DNA of 64,000 bases from Acanthochromis polyacanthus (taxonomy: Eukaryota > Chordata > Actinopteri > Pomacentridae), in NCBI RefSeq assembly GCF_021347895.1, contig NC_067134.1, positions 28,913,407-28,977,406 on the forward strand, written 5' to 3'. A program made the position numbers and the translations under genes. How positions within the stretch are numbered: the stretch's first letter is position 1; every line of letters begins with the position of its first letter. Of the stretch, positions 11,716-36,862 are shown in pieces. Under the pieces are notes generated by a model, which was not told where the DNA came from, did not search any database, and saw nothing but the letters and a program-made list of their open reading frames with translations.

Positions 11716-12222
11716 TGTTTTTATAATTACCAACACTTTGAAATTAAAACCTATGTAATTACTCACAACTAATATAGATCTGCACGTTGCAAATAAATCA
11801 ATCCAAACAAACTTCTATCACGTCTTTTTTCCCCCCTGAACTGCAAAACACACAAACAAAAGCTGAAAAACAAAAACCAGGTTCTTTTTGTCCTGCTGTT
11901 GTGAAATTTAAAAAAAAAAACTTTTTTTTCAACACTGCTCTCCTACGAATAAATAACTGAATAAATAATTGCACATTGCACCCTATTATTGCATTAGTTG
12001 CAGTTAGTTTCAGTCTACTCAGGCATAAACACAAATAAATACAGTTTCCCAAACACTATGTAACACATGAATATTGATGTTATTGTAAATCACATCACTT
12101 ACAAATCAATATTCCTGCTTGGCAATCAAATCCATTTTACACAACAAGGTTTAATTTGTCAAATGCACGCTCCAGCAAAACATTTCAATGGTTCACATGC
12201 ACTGATAACCGCCGTATAAAAG

Positions 12223-12236
12223 CCAACAGAGGGCGC
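12223..12236 (+). promoter_or_regulatory. CTCF-like motif
   Basis: CCAACAGAGGGCGC agrees with the vertebrate CTCF core consensus CCASYAGRKGGCRS except for one position. Binding is not shown by sequence alone. Confidence 0.35.
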
Positions 12237-12604
12237 CCTTCGCTGTTCCAGTCCGTGGGTAATTCACAAAGAATGCCCTCTTCGGTATCTTAGCTAAACC
12301 GTTCTAAAAAAGCAAGAAAAATAATAATACAACTCGTTCATTTGACAAACATTCCCATCGAAAGACAAGCTATGACGACTGAAACTGAAAAGAAACACAA
12401 ACCCATAGTTTCAATGCTAGCACTACGACTTGAATTCACATCAAAATGTAAGAATTATTGCAGAATACTCGCTGACGAAGCATCGCTCGGTGTGTTGGAA
12501 CAGCATTTGGTCCATTTACAGAATCACATTTACGTCATAAAAAGACATTTTCTGCAAATATGCTTATTAGTTTTCTTGCAAAGATGTCGAGATAGCAAGA
12601 TACT

Positions 12605-13020
12605 ACCGATAGCCGGCTAACTTAGCTTAGCATGAAGACTAAGCAGGGGAAATGGCAACAAAAACAAAAGTTTAGAATTAAAATGAGGATTATTTTTTTA
12701 CTGTAATATTTCTGGACACCTCCATTACCTGGCGACAAAAAAATGAAGATATTTTTTAACATTAAGTGAGCCCTCAGATACATGAACACTACAGCCAGGA
12801 TACTGTTAGCATAGCATAGCTTAGCTTAGCTTAGTTCAGACTGAAAACTGGGAAATTATTTATTGAAAAACTGAATAAAATAAGAATATTTAGGTGCTGG
12901 TTAGCTTAACAAAGTTCAGCTTGCTGTCCCCATGTTACTAGGGGTTATGATAAGCTAGCTGGGTGCTAATGTTAGCATCAGATGTAGACATAAAAGTTAC
13001 ATCAGTCCAGGACTTCAGGA
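12605..13020. repeat. Interspersed repeat with 'ttagcttagc' tracts
   Basis: 'cggctaacttagcttagcat' near 12614 and 'agcatagcttagcttagctt' near 12811, with 'gctagctgggtgctaatgtt' near 12954, match the vocabulary of a repeat common in percomorph fish. It lies inside the inferred pcbp3 3' UTR. Confidence 0.45.
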
Positions 13021-13364
13021 CTAGAGGTTCAACGATTATTTGATTAGTTGCAAAATATAAAATGAATCTCCGGCTATATCAACAGTTTTTAAGTGAAATA
13101 AAGTCAAAATTGTCTTACTGCTGCTTCTTAAATGTGAGTATTCAATAAAAGTAAAATAAAAAAAACAAGTATTTCACCATTTTCTGACATTTTATGGATC
13201 AATTTTCTAAACTGTACAAATCCCCACTGTGGGATTAATAAAGACTTTTTGTAAACAGCTAAATGATTAATCAAGAAAATAGTCTTAAGATTATTAGAAA
13301 TAAGTAGCTGCAGTCCCATTAAGAAAACACATAAGCATGTTTCCCAAAATGTCAAAGTTTTCCA

Positions 13365-13769
13365 TTAAAGGGAACCTATTCTGCTTTTCCGTATGTCCTG
13401 TTGCATATGTGATGATACACTGTTGGATTTTTAGCTTAAACAATGAAATCAAAATACGCTGAAGTGAAGTCTGAGGCTCTAAAAACTCGCTTGCCAACAT
13501 GTTTTCTTACTTTAACTCCGCTTATATTGAACTATAATCTCCTCCAGGCACAGCAAGTCTATAAAGTGCTGCTCACACGCACTGGGAGGAGGCTTCCAGA
13601 AGCTGGCCAATCAGAACAAAGTGGGTTTTGAATAAGTGGGAGGGGCATAAAGAGACAGTAGCTAAAATGGCATGTTAACAGGGTTCCATAACTGCATCAG
13701 TTTAGGATGAATAAGGATCTTTATGAGCTTTAAAACATCATGGAAATGAGCAGAATAGATTCCCTTTAA
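13365..13769. mobile_element. MITE-like element with 20-bp terminal inverted repeats
   Basis: The left end TTAAAGGGAACCTATTCTGC (13365) is mirrored by GCAGAATAGATTCCCTTTAA at the right end (13750-13769) with one mismatch. The 405 bp interior contains 'aagctggccaatcagaa', typical of a fish MITE/SINE family. There is no coding capacity. A related segment lies at 15645-15932. Confidence 0.75.
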
Positions 13770-15470
13770 GCTCAACGTAGGCGACCAGCAAACAAACAGA
13801 AGTGAGTCTGAATGAACTGAGTGACTGTAAATGCAGAACGTCTGTGTTAGGATCGGAGATAACGTGATTCGACAATAACATTCAACAGCTGTTTGTACGT
13901 GTCAACACTGAGCTGTCCGATAGAGCATCGAGCAGAAGATGGTGGTTGAGTTACCGAATCACACTGAATATCCCCCACACCTCCCTCTCACAATAAACAC
14001 AACGAAACCAACGTAGCTTAAGTTAACTGAGCTTGACCGACAAACAGGACGTCGTAAATAAACCCACGCTGGCTCTACTGGAAACCAGCGCTGCCGGATT
14101 GTCATCCAACCTGTCCTTTTTTTAAATAAAAAGTTGCTGACAATAAAAAGACATTCAAACCTAAAGCGTCAAATCAACCGCGTGACAACGAAAACAACAC
14201 GACAAGATGAACAATCGTGAAAAAGAGACTGAGTGGTCACGTCCGCCCAGACCCGTGGGTTCCCCCCAATGAACCCCTGAACATTCCTTGGCCCCAAAAA
14301 TACCATCCGGCTTCGTCCAAACGCCGTCAAGTTTCGCCTTCGTTCCCTTGTTGTCCGATCCTCTCTCCCCAAAGCTTCTGTTCACCGAGACAAGGGAAAG
14401 AAGGTGAAAGGTTTGGACGCAACACTTGGCTTTTAGTCCAACTAATCCTCCCCAACAGAGGCAGTCCAGAGTAAAGTGTTGAGTAGTCTATTGCATGAGC
14501 GCCGCGTAGTCGACTAATGTGCTAGATCACAATAGTCCTCGTACAAAACAAATACAGTAGAATAATAAGTTAGTAAACAATCATTTCAATTTCCAGTCAG
14601 TGTTTTATCCACTGATGTTTCACTAATTCCCATTCATGCATCTAGAAGCTAGTAATCGGTGCTGATAGAAGGAGGCTACGGCGGGAAGTTTGTCATCGGG
14701 GCAGGGAGTAGGACTCGACGTGAATGGCCAAAAATGCTGAGAAAAAGTGTGTGGAAAAGAACAGGAGCACAAAGATATAATAATAACGCTTGAAGGAGCA
14801 CGTGCACTGAAATACACAACGACACGACACTGAACACATGCAATATAAGCAATAATGTAAATACAGGAACTTAACGTGAGCAGGGAGGCTCTAGGAGTGA
14901 TACCATTGGCTTAAAAGGGTCATGTGATGCAGCATGGGTAGAGATTAGACAAAGATGCAAATTAGGACAAAAGCAGAACAGTCCAATTTCTTTTTGTTTC
15001 AAAATATATTATCAAAATTTGATAATTTGGCTACATCCCACCACACACTCTGCCGATAGCATCACTGAGCAGCTGTTATATGCAAATAACTAAGTTCTAC
15101 AAAAGTGTTGAACTCGTACTAGTACTTTATACTTTAAATGATGTTCTATGACGCAGCACTGACAGAGAGAAAGAGAAAGCAAGAGATAGAAAGAAAGATT
15201 AACACAAGCTGTTCCTAATAAACATTCAACATGCTTTAACAGTTCGCTAAAAAATCTAATCAACAGAGAAATTCTTTTTGTATTGTTTTTTTTTTAATTT
15301 ATCGTGGCTCTCTGAATGCAGCGAGCACCCGTCTCTCCACGGTGGATCGGAGTGGAAAGAGGTTCAGGATGTTTTCGGAGAGCCAGAGCCAGAGTCCGAA
15401 GGGCTTCATCAGGTCTGTCTGCGGTGGTCAGTCGTTGGAAAGGGCCAAACGGAGGAGCCAGGCAGGGATT

Positions 15471-26949
<11,479 letters not shown>

Positions 26950-27099
26950 GTCGGGATTGGACGAGAAGGAAGGGGCGTGGTCAGAGAGGAGTCGAGGGCC
27001 AACGCGAGTGTGATGGTGGAGTCAGCCAACCGGTCGCCTGCCAGGTACGAAGAACACACCAAAATTACAGCATTTATCCAAGCAGAAGCTCTGAAAACA

Positions 27100-27620
27100 A
27101 GAAGAACTGTTGGAAAATTCACCAAATGTGAGCTGAGAATTTAGATAATTCAGCACAGTCAGCTTAGTCAACATGTCTCATTTTAAAAAATCACCAAAAA
27201 TAAACCATATGATCAAAACAGATTCTATAAAAAAAAAAAAAAAAAATCAACAATCCTTGCTGCAATTTTGAAGTCATGACTGGGTTAGTTGTGATCAACA
27301 GTTATGTGACAAAAATTCAGAGAATTTTCAGATGAACTGCAGGCAGTGTTTCCAAAGAGCAGAGATGAGACGACAAAAGACAACATTTATAGAGGCAGAA
27401 ACTCTAAAAACGGGAGGAATTGTTGGATTTTCACCTGAAACTTGAGGGAAATTCACCAAATCTAAACTTAGAATTCTGATATTTCATCACAGTTACCTTA
27501 ATCTCCACGTCTCGTTTTAAAAAAAATCACCAAAAATAAACAATTTGATCAAATCGGATTTTATTAAAAACAAAAAATTCAGTGATCCTTGCTGCAGATT
27601 TAAAATCATGATTGACTCAG
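27100..27620. repeat. Two direct copies of a dispersed AT-rich element
   Basis: Copy 1 (27115-27335) and copy 2 (27425-27620) share 'attcaccaaat', 'aaaaatcaccaaaaataaac', 'gatcaaa' and 'atccttgctgca'. An inverted copy is at 41430-41740 and a weaker one at 15960-16170. Confidence 0.65.
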
Positions 27621-28881
27621 TTTTGTGAGCGCTGCAGTAAAACCTGTGTTTGTTGGGACTATTTTCAGTGGCGGATTAATCCACACATGGAGCTCTAGTG
27701 AGAGTCTAAATGAATGAATTTTAATTGGTAGCAGGATGCTTTTATTTACTGTTTTTGAGGAGAGAAACTTAAAAACTGAAATCTGAAGCAGGAATAAGTG
27801 CAGAAGAAGAGACTGAAGGCTGCATGGTTGCCTCCGGCTGCAGGAGACGTTTAACTGCAGATCTGATGGTGGTAAAAGTGTGAAAGGTGGAGAAAGGAGC
27901 TGCAGCAGTGAAATGTAGGAATGTAGGTCAGCATATGTCTGCTCACGAGACGAGCCGTCCAACGACCATATTTATTTATATCGAGCCGCTTTCAGCTGCA
28001 TCTCCTCTGATTCAGCCTGACAGCTGATGGAGTGAGTCAGGAGGGTTTACCAGAGACAGACAGCAGGGGGCGCCTCAGTCCACCAGCTGATCAACACACA
28101 AACATCATCAGAGACATCCAGAAACATGCTAACATGTTCCCATCATCAGAAACATCCAGAAACACGTCAGAGGCTGACAGGATGAAAGCAAAGCATCATT
28201 TTAAAGTTAATAATTAAAATAAATCGATAAAAGATGAAAAATTGATTCATTTCAAGTGGAAAATTAGTTTAAAGTGCAAATTATCAGAAAATATCTTGAG
28301 ATATTTGCTGTTTTTGTTCTGCGTTAAATAAATCCAGATGAATGTGGTTTTAAAACACAAAAAAACACCTTCATGTCTAATTCTGCTTAGAGTGAAAATT
28401 TTGTCAGTTTACTGTGGAAAAAGTAGCAAATCTTCAGTCTGATGGCAGATTTTGGTTCTTTGTTAGCGTCAGAATAGACTAAAATAAATAAACTGATGAA
28501 CAGTGAAGTCATAAATCTGTGTTTTGTTTTTTTAAAATGTCAGAAAACGGTTAAAAAAATACAGATCAGAGCTTTTAAAAGTGCAAAATGAAGCCTAAAA
28601 ACAGTAAAGAATCCAGTTTATGATGACAGATGGTGAAGAAAGTCTCCATAAATTCACATTTTTTTACTGATTTCTCTACAAATTCTGTACATTTATTGAT
28701 GCAGTCACTGAATAATATTCTCTCATTTATATCCGGGTTTGTTTCAAGCTTTAACTCATTTTTATACAGAGAAGCATTTTACATTGAGTCATAAATATTA
28801 AAATACGCCAACATTAGTTAACTGACTGGTTGTTTTAACGTTCAGTTCTTGTAGTTTTACAGAAATAATAAAAAGAAAAAA
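27621..28881 (-). other. pcbp3 first-intron sequence, no other gene seen
   Basis: AT-rich with short unconvincing frames. One CTCF-like site is present. Confidence 0.4.
28060..28073 (+). promoter_or_regulatory. CTCF-like motif
   Basis: ACAGCAGGGGGCGC matches the CTCF core consensus at 13 of 14 positions. Confidence 0.4.
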
Positions 28882-31100
28882 CATCCATCCATCATCCATC
28901 CATCATCATCCATCATCCATCCATCATCCATCATCATCTATCATCATCCATCCATCATCCATCCATCATCCATCCATCAACCATCCATCATCCATCCATC
29001 ATCCATCATCATCTATCATCATCTATCCATCATCCATCCATCATCCATCCATCAACCATCCATCATCCATCCATCATCCATCATCTATCATCATCCATCC
29101 ATCATCCATCCATCAACCATCCATCATCCATCCATCATCCATCCATCAACCATCCATCATCCATCCATCATCATCCATCCATCATCCATCCATCAACCAT
29201 CCATCATCCATCCATCATCATCTATCATCATCCATCCATCTTCCATCCATCATCCATCCATCAACCATCATCCATCCATCATCCATCATCATCCATCCAT
29301 CATCCATCCATCCATCATCCATCCATCATCCATCCATCAACCATCCATCATCCATCCATCATCCATCCATCATCCATCCATCAACCATCCATCATCCATC
29401 CATCATCCATCATCTATCATCATCCATCCATCATCCATCCATCAACCATCCATCATCCATCCATCATCCATCCATCAACCATCCATCATCCATCCATCAT
29501 CATCCATCATCATCCATCCATCTTCCATCCATCATCCATCCATCAACCATCCATCAACCATCCATCATCCATCATCATCTTTCTATCATCCATCCATCCA
29601 TCATCATCATCTATCCATCATCCATCCATCATCATCCATCATCATCCATCCATCATCCATCATCATCTATCCATCATCCATCATCATCTATCATCATCCA
29701 TCCATCATCATCATCCATCATCATCTATCCATCATCCATCCATCATCCATCATCATCTATCCATCAACCATCCATCATCCATCCATCATCCATCCATCAT
29801 CCATCATCATCTATCCATCATCCATCCATCATCATCTATCCATCAACCATCCATCAACCATCCATCATCCATCCATCATCATCATCCATCCATCATCCAT
29901 CATCATCTATCCATCATCATCTATCCATCATCCATCCATCATCCATCATCATCATCCATCCATCATCATCCATCATCCATCCATCATCCATCATCATCCA
30001 TCCATCATCCATCCATCATCCATCCATCATCCATCCATCAACCATCCATCATCCATCCATCATCATCCATCATCATCCATCCATCTTCCATCCATCATCC
30101 ATCCATCAACCATCCATCAACCATCCATCATCCATCATCATCATCTATCCATCATCCATCCATCATCATCCATCATCATCCATCCATCATCCATCCATCA
30201 TCCATCATCATCTATCCATCATCATCTATCATCATCCATCCATCATCATCATCTATCATCATCTATCCATCATCCATCCATCATCCATCATCATCTATCC
30301 ATCAACCATCCATCATCCATCCATCATCCATCCATCATCCATCAACATCTATCCATCATCCATCCATCATCATCTATCCATCAACCATCCATCATCCATC
30401 CATCATCCATCATCCATCCATCATCCATCATCATCTATCCATCATCATCTATCCATCATCCATCCATCATCCATCATCATCTATCCATCATCCATCCATC
30501 ATCCATCATCTATCCATCATCCATCCATCCATCAACCATCCATCAACCATCCATCATCCATCATCATCTATCCATCATCCATCCATCATCCATCATCATC
30601 TATCCATCATCCATCCATCAACCATTCATCATCCATCCATCATCCATCATCCATCATCATCTAACCATCATCCATCCATCAACCATCCATCATCCATCAT
30701 CATCTATCCATCATCCATCCATCCATCAACCATCCATCATCCATCCATCATCATCATCATCTATCATCCATCCATCATCCCTCCATCCATCATCCATCCA
30801 TCATCCCTCCATCCATCATCCATCCATCATCCATCATCATCCATCCATCCATCCATCAACCATCCATCAACCATCCATCATCCATCATCATCTAACCATC
30901 ATCCATCCATCAACCATCCATCATCCATCATCATCTATCATCATCCATCAACCATCCATCATCCATCTATCATCATCATCATTTATCATCCATCCATCAT
31001 CCCTCCATCCATCATCCCTCCATCCATCATCCCTCCATCCATCATCCATCCATCATCCATCATCCATCCTCCATCCATCATCCATCCTCCATCCATCATC
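28882..31100. repeat. 2.2 kb CATC/CATCCAT-based minisatellite
   Basis: It consists of interleaved 'ccatccatcat', 'catccatcaac', 'catcatctat' and 'catccctc' words with longer blocks repeated many times. No fixed unit; the strands are strongly asymmetric (few G on plus). It lies in the inferred first intron of pcbp3. Confidence 0.95.
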
Positions 31101-31204
31101 TGTTTTTATCTGAGATGTTTCTGAAAAATAAAATCTAAAAAATAGGACAGTTTAACTGTTGATTTAACATTAAACTATAATAGGGTATTTTAATGATAAT
31201 TTGT

Positions 31205-31330
31205 GAGAATCTGGTTGTTTTTTTACCGTTTAACTGCTTCTATCTTTACCTTAAAGCAGACATGCAGTAAACTGGTTGTTTTTTACCGTTTAACTGCTTC
31301 TATCTTTACATTAAAGTAGACATGCAGTGA
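31205..31330. repeat. 60-bp tandem duplication
   Basis: 'accgtttaactgcttctatc' and 'agacatgcagt' occur twice, about 60 bp apart. Confidence 0.8.
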
Positions 31331-32869
31331 TCGTGGTGCTTTTCTGTCCACATTCGGCCTCTAATCTACGGCTGATGCTGGTTGGAGGCCAGAGGAGGTT
31401 GACAGATAAGAACAGGATTCTGCTGCCAGCTGTCTCTCCAATCTCCAGAGAGACCAGATTACATAAAAGCCTTAATCCGGGTTTAAGACCGAGGCCAGCG
31501 GTGCAGGTTCTCTGCTGGGGCAAAAAAAAGGGAACAAACCTCCAAGATTGCAGCAGGATTGAAGCCGATGATGAAAGTTGAGGCAGAAAGAGGAATAAAG
31601 GTGTTTAAAGATGAGAATCATTCCAGAATCTGCTCCAGAAACCAGCAGATAGATGTTTAGATGTTTAAAAGAGCCTCCGTCTGTGCAGAGTTTCCATTTG
31701 TTAAATTACAGAATAAATGGTTTAATTTACTCCTTAAACAGACAAATCTGTAAATAATGTCACATCACAAATCTGTATTTTACTAATAGTAGTTTAAGAT
31801 CTTAAAATGTGAAATAAAAATTAAATTTTACTGTATTTAAATCAGTGAAAATATAGATTTTTAAACAAATATTTATTTACATTTTTCAAAATAATAATTA
31901 TTATATTTGCAGATATTTTAATAATGTATATTAAAAATAATCCATAAGTTTGTCAAATTTATTTTAAACATTTTTCCAGTTTTATTAAATTACAAAATAA
32001 ATAACTGTTCTTTATTTTGCACAAAATACATTAAATTAAACCAATCAATAAAAAAATCTGTACATAAATCTGTAAAAAAACATATTCATTATTTGAAAAA
32101 ATATATTAAAATAATAAAAATAATAATAAACTGTAATTTTACAGATATTTTTCCATTAAAAATATTGTGTATTAAAAATAATACATACATTTTCATAACA
32201 GTTTAAAACACATTTTCCTTTTTAAAATGAAATCATATTTAATTAGCAATTACAGCAATTCTTAAAAATGTAATCACTTATTTTTTTTTGTATTATGAAC
32301 ATAATTCTTAAAGTTACACTTGTTTAAAAAAATCTATTTATATTATTCTATATTTTGCATGAAATATAATAAATTAAACCAATGAATAAAACTATGTACT
32401 GAAATCAGTAAAAAAAAATTAAAGCATGATTTTACAGATATTTGCTGTTGTTTCAAAATAGGAATCTGTTTTTTCAAATTAAATAAAGTTAAACTGCAGA
32501 TAGTATCTGGTAAAATCTAGTTAATAAATATAGATTTTTTGCAGTCAAATCCATAAATTATGCCCACAAATAATAATCAGTATTTTTACAAATATTAATT
32601 TGTTCCTTTTCAGGCTGTCCCTATAAGCATACACACTTTTAATGTGTTTCAATCAGATAAAACATTATTTTACAGGCCTATTTCCTGCTTTTTTTCAGTA
32701 TTTTTTGAGTTTTCCAATATAAAGAAGGAACCTTCAGCAGGACTGAAGCTCCTGATGAAAACTTGAGACTAGAATGAGGAAAAAGAGGCTCAAAGACGAG
32801 ACTTTCATTCCATGTTTCTTCCTTTTTAGTGTTTTATACTTTGCACAGTAAACCCCAAAAGCTTCATTA
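31331..32869 (-). other. AT-rich intron sequence with dispersed 'tttacagatattt' repeats
   Basis: Very AT-rich from 31.7 to 32.7 kb. Small frames at 31.3-31.6 kb on both strands lack domains. No gene seen. Confidence 0.4.
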
Positions 32870-33182
32870 ACCATGCCCGATGGGTACGTCAGCGGGGTTA
32901 TTGCGTTCGGTGCGGTATCTGGCTGAGTAAGTATGTATGTATGTATGTATGTATGTGGCTATGTCCGGTCCGATATCTCTGCAACCGCTGAAGTCAGGAT
33001 GATCAAACTTGGCACTGAAGATCAGTCTAAGGTCCCCTGCTCAGTTGTGAAGTTACAGGTCAGCAGATCAAGTAGGGAGGGAGATACGTACGATGATCAA
33101 AATTGATACATATTGCATCAGTTGTATAGGGAGGGCAGGGTTTTCGCCAGCAGAGGGCGTAGTTCTGCCCTCTGAGGGCTCA
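32870..33182. mobile_element. Interspersed repeat copy with ATGT microsatellite and hairpin end
   Basis: It has features of a fish dispersed repeat: 'cggtatctggctgagtaagt', an ATGT run (32931-32955), 'gatatctctgcaaccgctga', 'gatcaaacttggcactgaag' and an end with facing 'gcagagggcg' and 'tgccctctgagggc'. A CTCF-like core (CCAGCAGAGGGCGT, 33147-33160) lies in that hairpin. Confidence 0.5.
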
Positions 33183-33189
33183 TCTAGTT

Positions 33190-34605
33190 GTCTTTGTTTT
33201 CCAGATGGAGGTCAGTAAACTGTAGATGATGGAGATCATTAAACTGTTGATGATGGAGGTCATTAAACTGTAGATGATGGAGGTCATTAAACAGATGATG
33301 GAGGTCATTAAACTGTAGATGATGGAGATCATTAAACTGTTGATGATGGAGGTCATTAAACTGTAGATGATGGAGGTCATTAAACAGATGATGGAGGTCA
33401 TTAAACTGTTGATGATGGAGGTCATTAAACTGTAGATGATGGAGGTCATTAAACAGATGATGGAGGTCATTAAACTGTAGATGATGGAGATCATTAAACA
33501 GATGATGGAGGTCATTAAACTGTAGATGATGGAGGTCATTAAACAGATGATGGAGGTCATTAAACTGTAGATGATGGAGATCATTAAACTGTTGATGATG
33601 GAGGTCATTAAACTGTAGATGATGGAGGTCATTAAACAGATGATGGAGGTCAGTAAACTGTAGATGATGGAGGTCATTAAACTGTAGATGATGGAGGTCA
33701 TTAAACTGTAGATGATGGAGGTCATTAAACTGTAGATGATGGAGGTCAGTAAACTGTAGATGATGGAGGTCAGTAAACTGTTGATGATGGAGGTCAGTAA
33801 ACTAGATGATGGAGGTCATTAAACTGTAGATGATGGAGGTCATTAAACTGTAGATGATGGAGGTCATTAAACTGTAGATGATGGAGGTCAGTAAACTGTT
33901 GATGATGGAGGTCAGTAAACTAGATGATGGAGGTCATTAAACTGTAGATGATGGAGGTCATTAAACTGTAGATGATGGAGGTCAGTAAACTGTTGATGAT
34001 GGAGGTCAGTAAACTAGATGATGGAGGTCATTAAACTGTAGATGATGGAGGTCAGTAAACTAGATGATGGAGGTCATTAAACTGTAGATGATGGAGGTCA
34101 GTAAACTGTAGATGATGGAGGTCATTAAACTGTTGATGATGGAGGTCAGTAAACTGTAGATGATGGAGGTCATTAAACTGTAGATGATGGAGGTCATTAA
34201 ACTGTTGATGATGGAGGTCATTAAACTGTAGATGATGGAGGTCAGTAAACTGTAGATGATGGAGGTCATTAAACTGTTGATGATGGAGGTCATTAAACTG
34301 TAGATGATGGAGGTCATTAAACTGTTGATGATGGAGGTCAGTAAACTGTAGATGATGGAGGTCATTAAACTGTAGATGATGGAGGTCATTAAACTGTTGA
34401 TGATGGAGGTCATTAAACTGTAGATGATGGAGGTCAGTAAACTGTAGATGATGGAGGTCAGTAAACTGTAGATGATGGAGGTCATTAAACTGTTGATGAT
34501 GGAGGTCATTAAACTGTAGATGATGGAGGTCATTAAACTGTAGATGATGGAGGTCATTAAACTGTTGATGATGGAGGTCATTAAACTGTAGATGATGGAG
34601 GTCAG
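33190..34605. repeat. 24-bp minisatellite, about 1.4 kb
   Basis: The unit is 'gatgatggaggtcattaaac' plus 'tgta', with shortened 21-bp and other variants; 'cattaaac/cagtaaac' and 'tgtag/tgttg' alternate. Because 24 and 21 are multiples of three, long repetitive frames persist on the minus strand (MTSIIYSL, FNDLHHLQ), but they are composition artefacts. Confidence 0.95.
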
Positions 34606-34842
34606 ATTCTACTTCCTGTTGCACAGTAGAAGTGGGTCAAGGCCTCATGAATCATCGTTTCCGCTGGCTAAAAACCTCCATCCAGCGGCCTCTTTCTGAC
34701 TCCTCCAGACTGCTCTTAGAACCCTTTAAAACGCTGAGGTTCTCCTGCAGATCCTCTGGTTCTCCTTCTACAGGGATGGAGGGATGTTGGGGATGTTTCC
34801 TGACATCTGACGGGGAAACTGGGTCATCCTCTTCGCTGCTGG

Positions 34843-35108
34843 CCTCCTCTTCCTCCTCCTCCTCTTCCTCTATGGCGGCTCCTGAATTAATCACGCTTTA
34901 CGCTCGGCTGGTCAACGCACAAAATGACTCCCCTCCTCCTCCTCCTACTCCTCGTCCTCCTCTTCTTTTCCTCCTCCTCCTCTTCTTCTTCTTCCTCCTC
35001 TTCCTCCTCCTCCTCCTCCTCCTCCTCCTCTTCTTCTTCTTCCTCCTCTTCCTCCTCCTCCTCCTCCTCCTCCTCCTCTTCTTCTTCTTCCTCCTCCTCC
35101 TCCTCCTC
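34843..35108. repeat. TCC/TTC polypyrimidine tract
   Basis: Two tracts (34843-34872 and 34928-35108) of (TCC)n with TTC interruptions. The second includes two near-identical blocks of tcc runs split by 'tcttcttcttcctcctcttc'. Almost pure pyrimidine on plus, it could form triplex DNA. Flanking sequence 34620-34840 is of higher complexity but shows no supported gene. Confidence 0.9.
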
Positions 35109-36860
35109 ATTCGGTCCATCTCTGCTCTCTTGAAGAACCTGAACCTCCTTTATGTTTTTCTAAAACGAGGAAAAGATGCACTGACCTGGAAACGATGCAG
35201 AAACACTCAGGAAACGATAAAAAACAACATTTTGGGGCATTTTGAAGTTGCTTTTGGTGAGAAGCTGGTCATTGATCACAACCACTGTAAAAATCCAACA
35301 GTTTTGATGTGAATTTAGTCCACTTTAGTGTCATTTTACAAATTTTTCTTGTTTAGTTATTCTGCAGACAATAAAAAAATGATTAATTTACATGTTAACC
35401 TTAAAAACCATCAAAAATCAACATTTTTAAAAAATATTATTCTGTTCTTTTCCAATATTTACCTTTAAGATTACATAATTTTTATTGTATTTAAGTCAGA
35501 AATATTAATATGCAGATGTTTGTTGTTACTTGAAACAAAAATTATATAAAATACTGATAAATCCTTTTTTAAATAAATAAACATTTTTAAGCAATTTTTG
35601 TGTTATTTTACAGGTTTTATTTGTTTTTTAAGAAAAAAATATAACAAGTAAAATCACAGAAAAAGAAGTAATTTACATGTTAACCGTACAAACAAAACCT
35701 GGACAAAACTATATGTGTTTTTAATTTTAGAAAATCTGCATTTTCTTGAGCAGTTTTCAACTGTAATGTTTTGGGGGCAATTTATTGCTATTTTACAGAC
35801 TTCTGTGTTCTGCTAAACTAAAGATAATAACTAATTATAAAACAGAAAAATATCTAAATTTACATTTAATATTTTAGAATACACCCTCGTTATGTTTTGC
35901 TGCTTTTAAATCAGCATAAATTTATTTATTTTACAGATATTTACTGTTATATAAAAGAAAAATACAAACTATCAATGTTTTTACATTACTAATCAATTTA
36001 TTGGTATTTTTTCTTAAATTATTGATATTAACAGAGTTTTGTGACAATAATAATTAGTTTTACTGTATTTAAATCAGTTAAAATATTATTATTTTATTCT
36101 ATATTATCTGCTGCTTTTACAGTTTTTGAACGTTGTCGTATTAAACACATGTTCTGGCTGCCGGATTAAAGCTTTTTATTTATTATTTGTTTTATTTATT
36201 TCTGAGCACAGTTAAGTTTCTTCACTCCACAAGGTCAGAAAACTCTTTGAAATGCACCAGACTCTTTCTTCAGTGGGTTTCTGCAGGTTTTCCGTGTTAA
36301 AAACTGATCCTTCGCTGCTCTTATGAGTTTAAATGTAGAATTCAGGAGCTGCAGCTGTTTTGCATTTGCTGATTGATGGATGAACTCAGTCTTGGTGTTA
36401 TTTCCTGAGCGTTTCCTCTCAGTTAAACCTAAAAACAGCTTTAAAATGCACCCGGAGGACTGCAGCTCTGACTGGAATCACAGAAACGGTGAAATTTTGT
36501 AAAGAAAATCATTAAATGGAAGCCGGCGGTCTAATCTGCTCCAAAGCCTCTCTGTCATCTGTTCGTCCTAATCCATGTCTGCAGATATGTCATTATGACG
36601 TTTCATATAAAACCCTGCAGGTCGAACGCTCTCAGCCTCAATCTGGAGCTTCAGAACAGCGTTTTAATATTTACACCACGAGTCTAAAGGACGGAGGAAT
36701 CCAGTTTACCAGAGGAAATGAAAAATGTGTTTAAAATGAGATAATGAATCATTTTACTGCCTTCAATATGATGATACATGCAGACTGTGAACCCTTTGAC
36801 CCGTTTATATGTCAGCTTTTCATCAACATTTCATTTTCAATCTTTGAAATTATCCGACAG
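35109..36860 (-). other. AT-rich sequence, no gene seen
   Basis: 35.3-36.1 kb carries the dispersed 'aaaatcacagaaa / ttttacagatatt' vocabulary. 36.2-36.75 kb is more complex, with a short open frame but no recognisable domain. Confidence 0.4.
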
Positions 36861-36862
36861 AG

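Larger units (their letters stand above)
11695..15470 (-). other. pcbp3: Probable long 3' UTR of pcbp3
   Basis: No intron or other gene is evident between the TGA at 15471-15473 and the AATAAA near 11710. Much of the stretch (11.7-12.6 and 13.85-15.4 kb) is non-repetitive and of mixed composition, unlike the simple-repeat-rich introns, which fits transcribed UTR. It carries at least two repeat insertions (12.6-13.0 kb and 13.365-13.769 kb). The limits are inferred. Confidence 0.45.

Noticed and set aside
33180..34624. Long minus-strand frames (MTSIIYSL, FNDLHHLQ repeats)
   Set aside because: They are products of the 24-bp repeat, whose period is a multiple of three; two frames are open at once, which real genes rarely show.
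34632..35312. 226-codon Ser/Leu-rich plus-strand frame
   Set aside because: Most of it is the TCC/TTC tract. The flanking parts show no domain, and the opposite strand is equally open.
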